Source: Alopecurus myosuroides (taxonomy: Eukaryota; Streptophyta; Magnoliopsida; Poales; Poaceae). Taken from it: a DNA stretch of 64,000 nt. Where the stretch lies: the NCBI GenBank assembly GCA_028641055.1, contig CM054061.1, positions 29,251,523-29,315,522 on the forward strand, written 5' to 3'. The translations under genes were made by a program, and so were the position numbers. The notes below the pieces were generated by a model. It saw only the letters and a list, made by a program, of their open reading frames with translations, searched no databases and was not told the origin of the DNA. Below are positions 32,888 through 43,995 of the stretch, one piece after another. Positions within the stretch are counted from its first letter, which is position 1. Each line of letters begins with the position of its first letter.

Positions 32888-35800
32888 CTATGCTGGCGAG
32901 AGGGTTGTGGAAACCATCGCAGTTTTGGCGGAATCCGTCGGGTGCACTTGGTGCTTGCGAGTGTCGCTGTTGGCGCTGAATTCCAGTTCAGGCGCGTTTT
33001 TCTTCGTGAGGGGCATGACGGAGTGATCCGTGGTTTTTGCCAGCTCTTGTAGTTCTTCTTGCATCCCGAAAGATTTCGCGATCTCATTAAATTCTATGTC
33101 GCACTTATCCGATTTCTGGAAGTCTCCGTCAATGGTGATCACACCGTATTCGCCGGGTAGCTTGAGCTTCAAGTATGCGTAATGTGGTACGGCCATGAAT
33201 CTGGCGAACGCTGTTCGACCAAGAATGGCGTGGTACTGTGAGGGCCAGTCGACGACTTCAAAGTCCAGGAATTCCCTTCTGTAGTTGCGTGGGGAGCCCA
33301 GTACTACTTCAAGGTTGATTGTTCCGAGTGGACGTATTGCCTTGCCCGGAACTATCCCGTGGAAGGATGTTTCTGATTCCGTTAGGCCGTCCAGGTTTTT
33401 GTTCATTCGACGGAGTGTATCCGCGTAGATGATGTTGATGCCGCTGCCGCCGTCCATGAATACGCGGGCCAGGTCGTAGTTGCCAATTTGAGCTTGAATG
33501 ACAAGGGCGGCGTGTCCTGGTCGATAGACTCGTGGCGGGTGGTCTTCCTTCGAGAACGTGATTGGCTGCTCGGCCATCTTCAGGTACTCGGGCTTCGTCG
33601 GTGGCGTCTGCACTGCCATGCATATTTGTCTTGAGTTAGTTTTTTGAGCTCTGCGAGAGGGGCATACCTTTTGTATCATCCCGAGGAGTTGTCCGTGCGG
33701 AGTCGGGTATGTATTTGCTCCCGTGTTTTGTTGTTGTGGTGCTGGCAATGCGGCGAGTGCCATGTTTGGGTTGGCTGGTGGTGGTGGTGGCGGTGGTAGC
33801 TGGAATTGTTGTCCGCCTCCTGGTAGCGGTGGATAGTTTTGGGTGGAAGCGAATCTTTTCTTGGCGAGCGCGTCCGAGATTTCGATGAACTTTCGGCAAT
33901 CCTTGAGAAGGTGTGTTGCCTTAGTCTTGCCCGTGCGCTTGTCTGTGAACAGATGTAGCGAGCAGTACGCATCGAGGTCTTCCTCGGGTGATTTTTCTTC
34001 TACCTTTGGTCTCCATTCGCGACTTCCACGACGACCGGAGTCGCGACTTCGCGTGAATTCTGCTGCCACTAGTTCTTCTCTATCCTCGTGGTCGTAATAT
34101 TTTCTTCTCTTTCTTCGCCCATGACGGTCTTCGTCGTGTGTGGGCGATGATGTTCTTTCATTGCGTACTGCGTCTTCTCCATTGGCCCATTTTTCGGCTA
34201 TGACCATGAGCTCCCCTATGGTTTTGGGCGCAGCTCTGCCGAGTTCTTCTCGAAATGCGGTTCTTCTTGCTCCTTTGGCGAAGGCCTCAATCGCCACTTC
34301 TTCGGAGATTGTCCCTGCGGTGTTCCTGAGTGTGTTCCACCGCTGGATGTATTCTCGCGTGGATTCGCCACTTTTTTGTTTGCAAGCTCGTAGTTCTTCG
34401 ATTGTAGCTGGCCTTTTGTAGGTCGACTGGAAGTTTTTGCAAAAATCGCGATGCAGGTCGTCCCACGATGCGTAACAAGATCGTGGTCTCCTCTCCAGCC
34501 AGCTGCGGGCCGCTCCGGCCAGGTGCAAATTGAGGTATTGCATGGCCGTGTTCTTGTTACCACGTTGGCATTTTACCGCCGTGAGGTAGTCGCTTAACCA
34601 CTGGGAGGGCTCGAGTGAGCCATCGTATTTTGTCACCTCCGAGCTGAGCTTGAATCTCTTGGGTAGAGGTGCTTCGCGAATACTGCGAGCAAAGCAAAGT
34701 GCTCCGCAGGTTTCGTCGTCCGAAGACCCGGATGAGGAGCGTTCGCGATATCGTGAAGCCCTTGCTTTATCCACCTTCTTCTGGGCGAGATCGGATCGCG
34801 CGTCGTACCCGGACCGGTCGCGGTCGCTATCTTTTCTTGGTTCTTTACTTCGTTTTCTCGAGCGGCTGCTGTGGTGCCGCGAATCTTTGTCTCTCGGGCT
34901 GTCGTCGCTGCTGCTTCGGCTGTCGCCGCGGCGTCGAGCCTCTTTTCCTCGGCCGCGACGCGGCGATTTATCCTTTCTCGGAGAGGAGCTCCTGTGCCTG
35001 CGGGGCGTGTCTTTGTCTTTGTCCTTTTCCTGTCGCGCCTTCTCCAGTTGTTCCTTGCGATCGTGGGAGGCGAGTTTCGCGGCTGCCAGCCCTAGACCCT
35101 TGCGGATATGCTTGTATTGTTCCACCCGAGGATCGCTGTCCGTCGGCTGGTTCATCTGCATGTAGGTTGCCGCGGCTAGAATTGCGGCGGCTGGAGTTTG
35201 CGGGTAGACGTTGCCATCGTCGTCAACCCTCATGAAAGAGGACGTGGTAGACCTGTTGGTCCCAGCCATAGATTCGTGGTCCCTTGTCGACGCTGCGGGT
35301 CCTTTTCCCCCGGGTCGGGTACCGACCGAAGGTGCAAGGGACAGCTCGGCTCGACGTAGGCTTGACTCATCCGCCGCTCTCCTGCGACGGGCTAGATCTG
35401 CTCGGGCGTCCTTGATGTTTGAGGCCGCTCTCACTAGGTGATAGTGGTAGGCGGTTAGGTCTTCCTGCGTGGCACCTGCTGCGGGTGGCTGACTCTTTCG
35501 CATGGATTCCTTGGCTCTTTTCCAGGCTTCCCACGAGACGCCGATTAGATCGCGCTCGGTTGCGCTATATTCAGTTTCCGAGGGCTGTTCCGATCCTGCC
35601 ATGCAGACTTGGGCCAGTCGTGGCCCGTGCGTCCTAGGCGCAGATCGGGAGGCTCTTCGCACCCGAGAGGGTTCCTCTGTCGAGAGTGCGTGGTAGTCGA
35701 TCGTGTTGAAGCGGATGGACTCGCCGCTTTTCTCCATAGGGAAGCGCGAGTTGACGGCTCCAGATTCGGGCTCAGATTCATCCGAGAAGTGGAGGATTCC

Positions 35801-36091
35801 GTCTCTGTTCGCCATGAAGTTGAAGCTTCCGAACGTCAGGGTGACGCTCTTCTCCAGATCCTCGAATACCGGGCGTGATTCCGGCGAGTGAGGTGTGACT
35901 ATGACGGATCCGATCCGTACAGGATTGTTCGGAGCCGTAGTCGATGGTTTCCAACGGGAGTTGGATGTCGATGAAGCCGAAGATGCCGGTGATCCAGCGC
36001 CCGCGGTCCCCACGGTCGGCGCCAATTGTCGAAGCTCTGGCTCCGCAAATCCCTCAGGTGACCCTATCGGGTTTCGACTAGGAGATGTCAT
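32888..36091 (-). CDS. Gag-protease polyprotein of element 1
   Basis: 1,067 codons if read from an ATG inside the 5' LTR; the first clear internal ATG is at 35815. Notable is an Arg/Ser/Asp/Lys-rich stretch at about residues 352-452 (RHRSSSPRKDKSPRRGRG), resembling an SR domain. The gag domain lies at about 475-647 (WLSDYLTAVKCQRGNKN, SWDDLHRDFCKNFQ), with a CX2HX13HX4C zinc knuckle near 709-732. The protease motif FMDGGSGINIIY is near 876. The frame ends at a UAG, and the pol reading continues in the same frame, so this is either a nonsense mutation or a read-through site. Confidence 0.88.
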   Translation of the reverse strand: MTSPSRNPIGSPEGFAEPELRQLAPTVGTAGAGSPASSASSTSNSRWKPSTTAPNNPVRIGSVIVTPHSPESRPVFEDLEKSVTLTFGSFNFMANRDGILHFSDESEPESGAVNSRFPMEKSGESIRFNTIDYHALSTEEPSRVRRASRSAPRTHGPRLAQVCMAGSEQPSETEYSATERDLIGVSWEAWKRAKESMRKSQPPAAGATQEDLTAYHYHLVRAASNIKDARADLARRRRAADESSLRRAELSLAPSVGTRPGGKGPAASTRDHESMAGTNRSTTSSFMRVDDDGNVYPQTPAAAILAAATYMQMNQPTDSDPRVEQYKHIRKGLGLAAAKLASHDRKEQLEKARQEKDKDKDTPRRHRSSSPRKDKSPRRGRGKEARRRGDSRSSSDDSPRDKDSRHHSSRSRKRSKEPRKDSDRDRSGYDARSDLAQKKVDKARASRYRERSSSGSSDDETCGALCFARSIREAPLPKRFKLSSEVTKYDGSLEPSQWLSDYLTAVKCQRGNKNTAMQYLNLHLAGAARSWLERRPRSCYASWDDLHRDFCKNFQSTYKRPATIEELRACKQKSGESTREYIQRWNTLRNTAGTISEEVAIEAFAKGARRTAFREELGRAAPKTIGELMVIAEKWANGEDAVRNERTSSPTHDEDRHGRRKRRKYYDHEDREELVAAEFTRSRDSGRRGSREWRPKVEEKSPEEDLDAYCSLHLFTDKRTGKTKATHLLKDCRKFIEISDALAKKRFASTQNYPPLPGGGQQFQLPPPPPPPANPNMALAALPAPQQQNTGANTYPTPHGQLLGMIQKVCPSRRAQKTNSRQICMAVQTPPTKPEYLKMAEQPITFSKEDHPPRVYRPGHAALVIQAQIGNYDLARVFMDGGSGINIIYADTLRRMNKNLDGLTESETSFHGIVPGKAIRPLGTINLEVVLGSPRNYRREFLDFEVVDWPSQYHAILGRTAFARFMAVPHYAYLKLKLPGEYGVITIDGDFQKSDKCDIEFNEIAKSFGMQEELQELAKTTDHSVMPLTKKNAPELEFSANSDTRKHQVHPTDSAKTAMVSTTLSPA
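36007..36024 (-). other. Element 1 primer-binding site
   Basis: Minus strand TGGCGCCGACCGTGGGGA, two bases after the 5' LTR. It differs from the element 2/3 site by a single C/G change in the first 17 bases, so the tRNA primers may be the same or related. Confidence 0.8.
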
Positions 36092-36518
36092 AGGCGCTGG
36101 TGAAATCGTCGGCTTGACAGGGAGGCGAGATTTACCCAGGTTCGGGGCCCTCGAAGAGGTAAAACCCTTACTCCTGCCTTCTGCTGATCTGTATTAGACG
36201 ATTAGATCGATTACAGGGTGCTCGAATCGAGAGTAGATCTCGAGTTTCAAGGCTTTTGTGGTCGTGCGGTAATACTTGGTCCTCTCCTTGGGGGCTCTCC
36301 TGGCTTTATATAGATAGCCAGGTCTCGAGTCCAACCCGGAGAGGATACAAACCCTAGCTCGAGTCGGTTACAATCCCTAACTTAACCCGCAAGTTGACGC
36401 GGGTGGGCTTTTCATGGGCCTTCTAGAGTACTCCAAGGGCGCTTCCTGTCGGGCCTTGATCAGAAGACTTGAGAGGGGGTGTCCTTACTCGCAGGGCCCA
36501 GGATCCATGCCTTCGTCA
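36027..36518 (-). repeat. Element 1, 5' LTR
   Basis: 492 bp. A minus-strand TATATAAAG promoter box lies at 36304-36312, putting the RNA start near 36275. GTCTA, the right target duplication, follows at 36519-36523. Confidence 0.95.
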
Positions 36519-36523
36519 GTCTA

Positions 36524-39500
36524 AGTAAAAAGTTTTAGGAATTTTGTGGTTCAGTTCGCAAACTCATTCGAAGTATCTACAACACATGTAGTGTCTTCTA
36601 CTTTGTCAAAATAGGAGACCCCAGAACAACTTCCAGTGCTGCGCTACTCTTGACAAGGTAACGAAGATTCTCTAATCTCGTTGAGTTTATAATGTCCTCC
36701 CACTCACTTGTTTCACAAGAACTACTTTCTCGAGAAATCAATCCTTTCTGACAAACAACATTTGTTTTTGGTCGGTGATAGGAGAAATACCCAATGTATT
36801 CATTGGGATAACCTTATAAACATATATGTATCCTATTTTGGTTGTAAATTTTTTACACATGCCATGCATACCCAAATTTAAGAAAAAGACAATTCGGGTC
36901 ACTACCCAAGCCATAACTTATATGGTGTCAATTTAAACGGATCATGATGGCGCTCTTTTCAGTGAAAAAGCGGTTGCTCTAATGTATAAACTACAAAATT
37001 ATAATGGCATTTTTATTTATCTTACCATGTCCAACAAGGTTTGATTTTGTCTCTCGAACACTCCAAAACTAATGTGGGGTTATTCGAGAAATATAAGTTG
37101 TAGAACAATTCTGCAACTTCTCAGATGTTTTGCTAAACTTTTAACTCAAACTTTATCCTTTTATGATCCAATCATAAATTCTTGATTATCTTGTTACGAT
37201 GATTTTTACTTCATACTAACAATAGTTTGAACCAATTCAAAAATTTCAAACTTTGTTCTCTTTAAATAGATATACTCATATATCTACTCAAATCATTGAC
37301 AGAATTTTATTAAGGAAAAATTAATCCACCACACATAACTATACATAATGGACTACATACATCAATATGTATAATCTCTATTAAATTAGTCGCCCATTCT
37401 ACTTTTGCCTATGAAAGGAATTCTAGTCGTATTTGGGAAGAGGTCTCACAAGAGTCAATTTATTCAAAAAATAAAATGACTCCAGAAGTCCATTAACATA
37501 GAGTTCCTTCATGTTTTCCTTTCCGATATGAACTAACATGGTGGTGTCACAATTTAAGTGAAATTATTTTACGTCTTGCAACGTTTAGCATTTAGTCTTA
37601 TAGATGTTTACTTTACCAACACGATTTATATTAACGCATCCATCAGTTATGGAATATGGTCATGGTTTGAACAATCTCATTTGTTCTCACAAAAGACCAG
37701 AACAGAATAACAACTTATTAAGTTCTTAAAATAAATCTTGAATGTTTGGTTCCATACGACAATGAACATAATAACATTTATTCCTGTTCTTGTCATGATC
37801 GATTCCACATATACTAATAGTTCATTTTAGGCCATTGTATTTGTTTCATTGCGTTGCTTTGTATGACAACTCATACCAACCAATATGGTATCAAGATACC
37901 CAAAAAATACTTTGTTAACTAGTAATACATCTATAACTTGTATATCAAGCATATACTCCCGGGCTGGAGTTTTCCAGTTATTTTCTTTTCTGCCATATAC
38001 CTTTTTTAATTCTATTTTCAATATTCCCTTTTATTCAAAAGAAGAATCATTCAACATCAAATAAACGCTAGTCGTACTAGCAAATTTTCCTTGGCGTGTT
38101 AGTCATATACTATCACCCACTGAGTCAAACTTTGAGTTTGATTGTTCTACTAATATCACCATATTAATAGCATTCTTCCAGATTCCACTCTTAGCAATCT
38201 CCAAGCAAGGTAAACGATTTTACACATATTTTTAATCCATCCCATCATAAAAAAATTATGATTAAGCTACTATAGCTCTAAGGAAGGAATTTAGCGGATA
38301 AATTTTAGCGCCCAACTTCTTGGAAGATTCAAACGCCTAGCATCTTGAATAATTGCATATATTCAAATAATATAAGCACACAATATCACGCCAAATTATA
38401 CTCAATCATGTTGCCACAAATAAGTTTCTAGATATCAATATATCTTTCACTTGATTGTTTCTGAAAACAATTATTTTCAGTTACTAAAATAACTTGATCA
38501 ACAAAACATTCTTTTGAAGATAAAGTATTATGGAGCAAGCATGACACTGGATTCTAAGTAGGAATTATTTTGTCTTTAGATCAATCAATCATTAATCATA
38601 TGAAGCTAGGTAGGTTATACCGAAAATCTACAATAGGACTCAATTTTAAATTTCACTAATACAGTACCAATCTAAATGGTTTTACCAATCATAACAGTTA
38701 TATCTCAATTAACAATCTAAGTGTAAGGTAGTTTGTGCATGTCAATGAATACTACAATTTGTGCAAATTCACTTTAATTGGTTGTTCATGATAAAATAAG
38801 TTCAAGTTAATTCAAAATTACTATGTCAACTCCCACTCAAAAACAACATCCCTCTAGCCGTTTTAGTGATTACACAAGCCTAATTCACTACACCAAAACC
38901 GATCATCACGTGAGATGATGTAGTTGCAAAGGCGAACATCAACATGTTCATCATATCAACCATATGACTCGTGCTTTACCTTTTGGTTACGTGTTCCGAG
39001 GCCATGTATGCACATGCTAGCCTCGCCAAGTAGAAATGTAGTATTGCGTGTGTTCCGAGGCCATGTCTGTACATGCTAGGCTCGTCATCACCCGTTGTAT
39101 GTGAACGTTGAGTCTGTCACACCCGATCATCACGTGGTGCCTCGAAACGACGAACTTTCTTAACGGTGCATACTAAGAAATAACACATTATTATCTTGAT
39201 ATTAAGTGAGAGGGATCATATTATAATGCTACCGTCGCGATCTAAGCAAAATAAGATGCATAAAAAGGATTAACATCACATGCATAGATAATGTGATATG
39301 ATATGGTCCTTCTTGCACTTCATCTCCATCTTGTGCATCATGGTATGATCTCCATCATTCCACCAGCGTGGCACCAAGGTCCATGGCACCTCCATCTTGA
39401 TTGTTCATCAAAATTGCAACATATCACATGGATATGATATATAGCACGAACGCCATAAATAACAAGACAACCATACGGCTCCTGCCGGTATGTCAATAAT

Positions 39501-39910
39501 TTACAAAAGAGATCATCTCATACATCAAATTTGTAACATTGACCATATCACATCACATGCCCTACATAAATAAGTTAGACATATCTAATTTATTTTTGCA
39601 TATTTTACGTGGCTTAGGGATTTCGAGGATAGAACCGTTCATACCTACGAACATGAACCACAACGTTGATAAACATATTTTTAACAACCCTTCGTAGATT
39701 AGATCTTAACTATAGTAGGAGAAACGGACACCCCCTCAGCCACAAGTGAGACAGGTCTCGCGTACAAAGTACACGTAAAGTTTGTCTAGGGCAGCTTCAT
39801 CCTACTATGCCACTAAGATCATAAAATACTCAAGGAGACAATAACATGATCATCAATGCCCACATACACCTATGTGTTCTACCCGTACAAATCATCTACG
39901 CGTAGTTCCG
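36524..39910 (-). pseudogene. Decayed copia interior (gag to integrase part)
   Basis: 3.4 kb between element 1 and the copia primer-binding site. Only short broken frames remain; one at 38021-37827 (VNKVFFGYLDTI) vaguely recalls the end of copia integrase. No intact gag, protease or zinc knuckle is found. Together with 6494-7984 and 13686-13759 it makes up the original interior. Confidence 0.65.
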
Positions 39911-39922
39911 ACTCTGATACCA
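39911..39922 (-). other. Copia primer-binding site (initiator Met tRNA)
   Basis: Minus strand TGGTATCAGAGT, one base from the 5' LTR, complementary to the 3' end of plant initiator tRNA-Met. It fixes the orientation of the element. Confidence 0.92.
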
Positions 39923-39923
39923 C

Positions 39924-41574
39924 TGAAGGGTTCCTTGCATAGAAAAAAAATTCTATGCGAGAGATACCCGAAGGGACAAGATCTAATCTAGGAGTTGAAA
40001 GAAACAGGCATAGAGAAAGTTTTAAGGGGAACAGACCCTCGAAGACACAAAGTGCTACGAGATCAAATCTCGTTGGTGATGTAGTCAAACTCACATCAAT
40101 CTCAAGATCGCGAAGATGAGCGCTACAATCCGGCAGCGCTTCCGCACTCGGTCACACGTACAGCTCGATGACGACCTCCGTTCCCTCGATCCAGCGGGGC
40201 AGCGGAAGTAGAGGACCCCTCGGAACTCCAGCATCACGTCGGCATGGTGTGGTGGAGAAAACTTCGTTCAGGGCTTCGCCAAGCGCATGAACATGAGGTG
40301 GATCAGCGGGAGGAGGCAGGTGGAAATGACACCAAGTGTGTGGGGGAGAGGGAGGTCCATCCCCTCTTTATATAGAAGGGGGAGGCAGCCACGAAATTTT
40401 GGTGCCTCCACCTCTCCCATCATCATGTGGGTGGAGTCTCCACTCAACCCACTCATTCTCTCATCAATTACCACTCAAAGTTCCAAGGGTTTTCTTTAAT
40501 AAATAAATAAAACAATTTCATTTCTTTATTTTAATATTTGTTAATCCTATTAAAAAACATTAACACTTACCCCCTTGAACTATTTTTTAATCAAACATTA
40601 ACATATACCACCTTGAACTAGTTCAATATTCCCCAAAACAATTCCGGTGACTATTCCAATATTCCCTGGAACAATTTCGGTGTTGTCCAAACTTTTCTCC
40701 GATATTCCGTATCCACTCAATCGCGTCATCAAACCTTAAGTATGTCACCCTACGGTTAGTGAATAATGTAAACATGATCGAGACACCTCTCCGATCAATA
40801 GTCAAGAGCGGGACCTGGAGATCCGTAATGACTCCTACACATTCAACGATGAATCTAGTGATCGTGTGAACCATAAACGTCGTAACCAATTCCCTTTGTC
40901 TCACGATATTTTACTTGTCTGAGATCCGATCATTGGTATCAGCCATACCTAGTTCAATCTCGTTACCGACAAGTACTCTTTTACTCGTTCCATGATATGA
41001 CATCCCTGTGACCTAGTCACGTGCTTGCAAGAGGTGTCGATGTGATATCACCGAGAGGGCCCAGAGTATATCTCTCCGTCATTCGGATGGACAAATCCTA
41101 CTCTTGATCCATGAGCCTCAACTAATAATTTCCGAATACCCAACGACACCTTTATCACCCTATTACGGTGTGACGTTTGATGACATCAAAGCACTCTTCC
41201 GGTGTTAGTGATTGACATGATCACATGGTCTAAGGATTAGAGTTACTTCATATGTTTGATATAACAATATAAACTTAATGACTTGATCGCATTGCTATAG
41301 TCACTTTGGGTCTATGTTCATCACATCATTCTACCAATGATATGACCCCGTTATTAACAACATCCAATGTTCATGATCAGGAAACCTTGATAATCAGTTA
41401 ATCAACGAGCTAGTGAAACGAGAGGCATTACTAGGAACCATTGTTTGTTTATTAAACACACATGTATCAACGTTTCCGGTTAATACAATTCTAGCATGAG
41501 AAATAAACATTTATCATAAACAAGGAATAAGATAATAACCACTTTATTATTGCCTCTTGGGCATATTCCCTTCA
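39924..41574 (-). repeat. Copia 5' LTR
   Basis: 1651 bp, partner of 4827-6482, with TGAAGGG/CCCTTCA tips and a TATATAAA box near 40372. Right flank TTTCG. Many substitutions and small indels separate it from the partner. Confidence 0.9.
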
Positions 41575-41791
41575 TTTCGGGCTTCAAATTTTCCAATTCC
41601 GAGAATATTTCGAGAACAACTTTCCTGAAACTAAAAACAACAGATAACAGGAACTGGCTCTGTGGCATCTTGTCAAATGGTTAGTTCCAGGAAATCGATA
41701 AAAATGACATAAAGTGTAAGGAAAACATGTAGCATATGGCATGAAAACAACATGTAACATCAAAAATTAAGGATACGTTTATGACGTATCA
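41575..41791 (-). repeat. Athila-type LTR copy A, right fragment (LTR start)
   Basis: Continues the LTR interrupted at 4826. On the minus strand it begins TGATACGTCATAAACGTATCC at 41791, the TGATACG start of Sabrina/WHAM-type LTRs. Confidence 0.85.
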
Positions 41792-42404
41792 TCGCACGAA
41801 AGGAGAAGACAACCATCTAGCTACTACTATGGACACGTAGTCCAAGGATGAACTACTCACGCATCACTTCAGAGGCAGGCATGATGATGAAGAGCCCTCC
41901 ACTGATTATTTCCTCTCACGGCAGGGTGCTGGGGAGAGCTTCAGAACCCTCCGGAACTAGGGTTGACGATGGCGGCGGCTACGGAACTTTTTGTGGATGG
42001 AGGCTCGGGTCTTTAGGCTTTTCCGGAGGAAGATTATTTATAGGTGAAAGGGAGATGTCGGTGGGTGCCTATGGGGCCCACACCACGTGGTGGCACGGCC
42101 AAGGGCGCGCCGCCAGATGGTGTGGCAACCTCCCTGGCCCCCTTCGGATCTCCTCCGGACTCCGTGTACATGACAGAAAAATAGGATCCTGGGTTTTTGT
42201 TTTCTCCAATTCCGAGAATATTTCCAGAACAACTTTTCTGAAACAAAAAACAGAAGAAAACAAGAACTGACACTGTGGATTATTGTCAATAGGTTAGTCC
42301 CATGAAATCCATAAAAATGCAATGAAGTGTATTAAAAACATGTAGCAATTGGCATTATATCAACATGGAACATAAGAAATTATACATACATTGGGGACGC
42401 ATCA
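41792..42404 (-). repeat. Athila-type LTR copy B (partial, host of copy A)
   Basis: Again antisense, with the block CATCTAGCTACTACTATGGA and the TGATGCGTCCCC start at 42404. It begins mid-LTR at the copy A edge, showing that A inserted into B; the rest of B lies to the left and is not found in the window. Confidence 0.8.
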
Positions 42405-42463
42405 AGCACCTACTCCTGCCTGTCTGTTTGTATAAAAGTGGGTATCCGGGTTACAATGGAGCT
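42405..42463 (-). repeat. LTR remnant, left of element 3
   Basis: 59 bp that join directly, across element 3, to 52330 onward. The last five bases GAGCT are the left target duplication. Confidence 0.6.
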
Positions 42464-42920
42464 TGTCGTGGGATAATCACGGCAGATGTTACCGAGGGTA
42501 ACTGATCTTGGGGCAAGTCGACACAGGTATTCGGGAGAGGGTTTAGCTCGAAGGAAGACATGGCGGAAAGCAATCTAAGAACCGGAAAATAACCCGCCGG
42601 ATCTCAATATGAATTATACTGGATACTCGATAACAGGTGTTACAACTATGACTTGAATCTCTCTCAGGCTGAGCCCAGGGGTCGGTTTATATAGCACCCA
42701 TACCCCCCTTGGCTTGCCCTACAAGGCACATCCTGAGCCCTACTCGAACTCTACATACAAACTCTAACTTTCCTTACCGTAACCCACAATCCGGGTTACA
42801 AACATTACAAGCTTTGGGCCTTCCAGAAGTTTCTTTGTCCTTAGCCGGATCCGGTCCAGCCGCCGTTTTGGGCCGAATCACACCTTTGAATTGGTATACC
42901 GGGTTACTATCCCCTCATCA
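42464..42920 (-). repeat. Element 3, 3' LTR
   Basis: 457 bp, TGTCGTGGGA...CCTCATCA, followed by GTAGTCCCCAG, the polypurine tract on the minus strand. Confidence 0.95.
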
Positions 42921-43995
42921 GTAGTCCCCAGAATAGCTGGGGCTTCCAAGATTTACTCTTCGAAGCGCTGGCTATTCCCCGGCTCTCCCTTAAAGGTTCT
43001 CCCTTAATCTTCCAGATTTGAGTCTTAATAGGAAACTCCATAATTTCACATCTTTCTTGATAATTGTCGCTGATACCAGGAAGGAGATTTCCCCTTCCTT
43101 TCTCTCTGGATCATATCTGACTACGCATAAAGCGTGTTTTTCAAATTTCAAAATAGCCAACTATTACTCCGCACCTCCCGGGTTTCGCCCGTTAGGATAA
43201 GCTTTTCCACCCGGGCTATTATAAATAGACCCCAAGGAGCAAACTCAACCCTAACGGCTCATTTCCCCCACTCCTCTTCTTCTCAAGCTCGAGTTCGCGG
43301 AGTGCCACCACGGAAGCCCTGCGCACATCGCCGAAGCCCATCCGCCGTCGCTCGCGCTCCGCCACCACGCGACTCACTCCAGCTCCCAAATCCGCCGCCA
43401 AGCCCCCGATTCGCCGGCCAACAATCGCGAAAGGACATCAATCTTGCGCCATCTGTCTCCGCAAGTCCCTACTTCAACCTCCCTCGGTAAGTTCCTCCTA
43501 TCCTCCAGCCCATCCTTGCAATTTCTCAGCTTTTCCTTAGATTAGATCTGAATCAAGCTGTCCGCAATTTCTCGGGCCCTGCCGATTTAACTCACTAGCG
43601 CTTACCATAACCATTCCCCTAGATAGGATACATTGCTTATATTACTCCCCTAACGTCAGTACGCATTAACTTGGTCACAAATCTAGAAACAGGGTCCCCA
43701 ATCTGGGCTCGGGCCGTCTAAAATTTCCGCCTTTGCTCTTATCCCTCCGAAAATCTCACTTCTCCGGCTCACTTGCTGATGGTAGGCATATGGGTATCCT
43801 TCTAACTTCCCCAAACACTTACCTTATGGAAAACCCTACAGGTTTTGTAATGATATACAATACCCGGACAAATCGTACTTGACCCAGCAAGGAAATACCC
43901 GGATCGTGTTTAAATAGTCGGTAATTGCTCATCTGCTAACTTCCAAGTTTTCGTTTCTTACGTCCTTCCCTTTGATGTTTCACCAGGTCAATCCC
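42921..43995 (+). promoter_or_regulatory. Promoter and leader of the element 3 accessory gene
   Basis: TATAAATA at 43220-43227; leader intron from the GTAAGT donor at 43487 to the CAG acceptor at 43984-43986; ATG at 43996. Same plan as element 2, but roughly a tenth of bases differ. Confidence 0.6.

Larger units (their letters stand above)
13760..36518 (-). mobile_element. Tat-lineage Ty3/gypsy retrotransposon, element 1 (with element 2 nested inside)
   Basis: Two 492-bp LTRs differ at a single base by eye and are flanked by perfect GTCTA duplications (13755-13759, 36519-36523). Gag-protease, RT-RNase H and integrase lie on the minus strand in the order PR-RT-RH-second RH-IN, and a multi-exon antisense gene occupies the space next to the 3' LTR. 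The second RNase H-like domain and the antisense extra gene are features of the Tat lineage. Removing element 2 leaves an element of about 12.8 kb. It is young, but pol carries two lesions. Confidence 0.93.
4827..41574 (-). mobile_element. Ty1/copia element (BARE/Angela-like), split by nested insertions
   Basis: Two diverged LTRs bearing TGAAGGG...CCCTTCA ends bound the element. The right one is the 5' LTR because a TGGTATCAGAGT primer-binding site adjoins it. The left one is the 3' LTR because a purine tract adjoins it. Flanks read TTCCG and TTTCG, a 5-bp target duplication with one mismatch. Without the inserts the interior is only about 5 kb: 6483-7984, 13686-13759 and 36524-39923. Coding frames are decayed. 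The LTRs differ at about one base in ten in the stretch I compared (first 350 bp), so this is a much older insertion than those inside it. Confidence 0.9.

Noticed and set aside
30047..35235. Plus-strand frames of 60-190 codons opposite gag-pol of element 1
   Set aside because: Shadows of gag, RT and integrase; the Ser/Arg-rich ones mirror the SR-like Gag segment.
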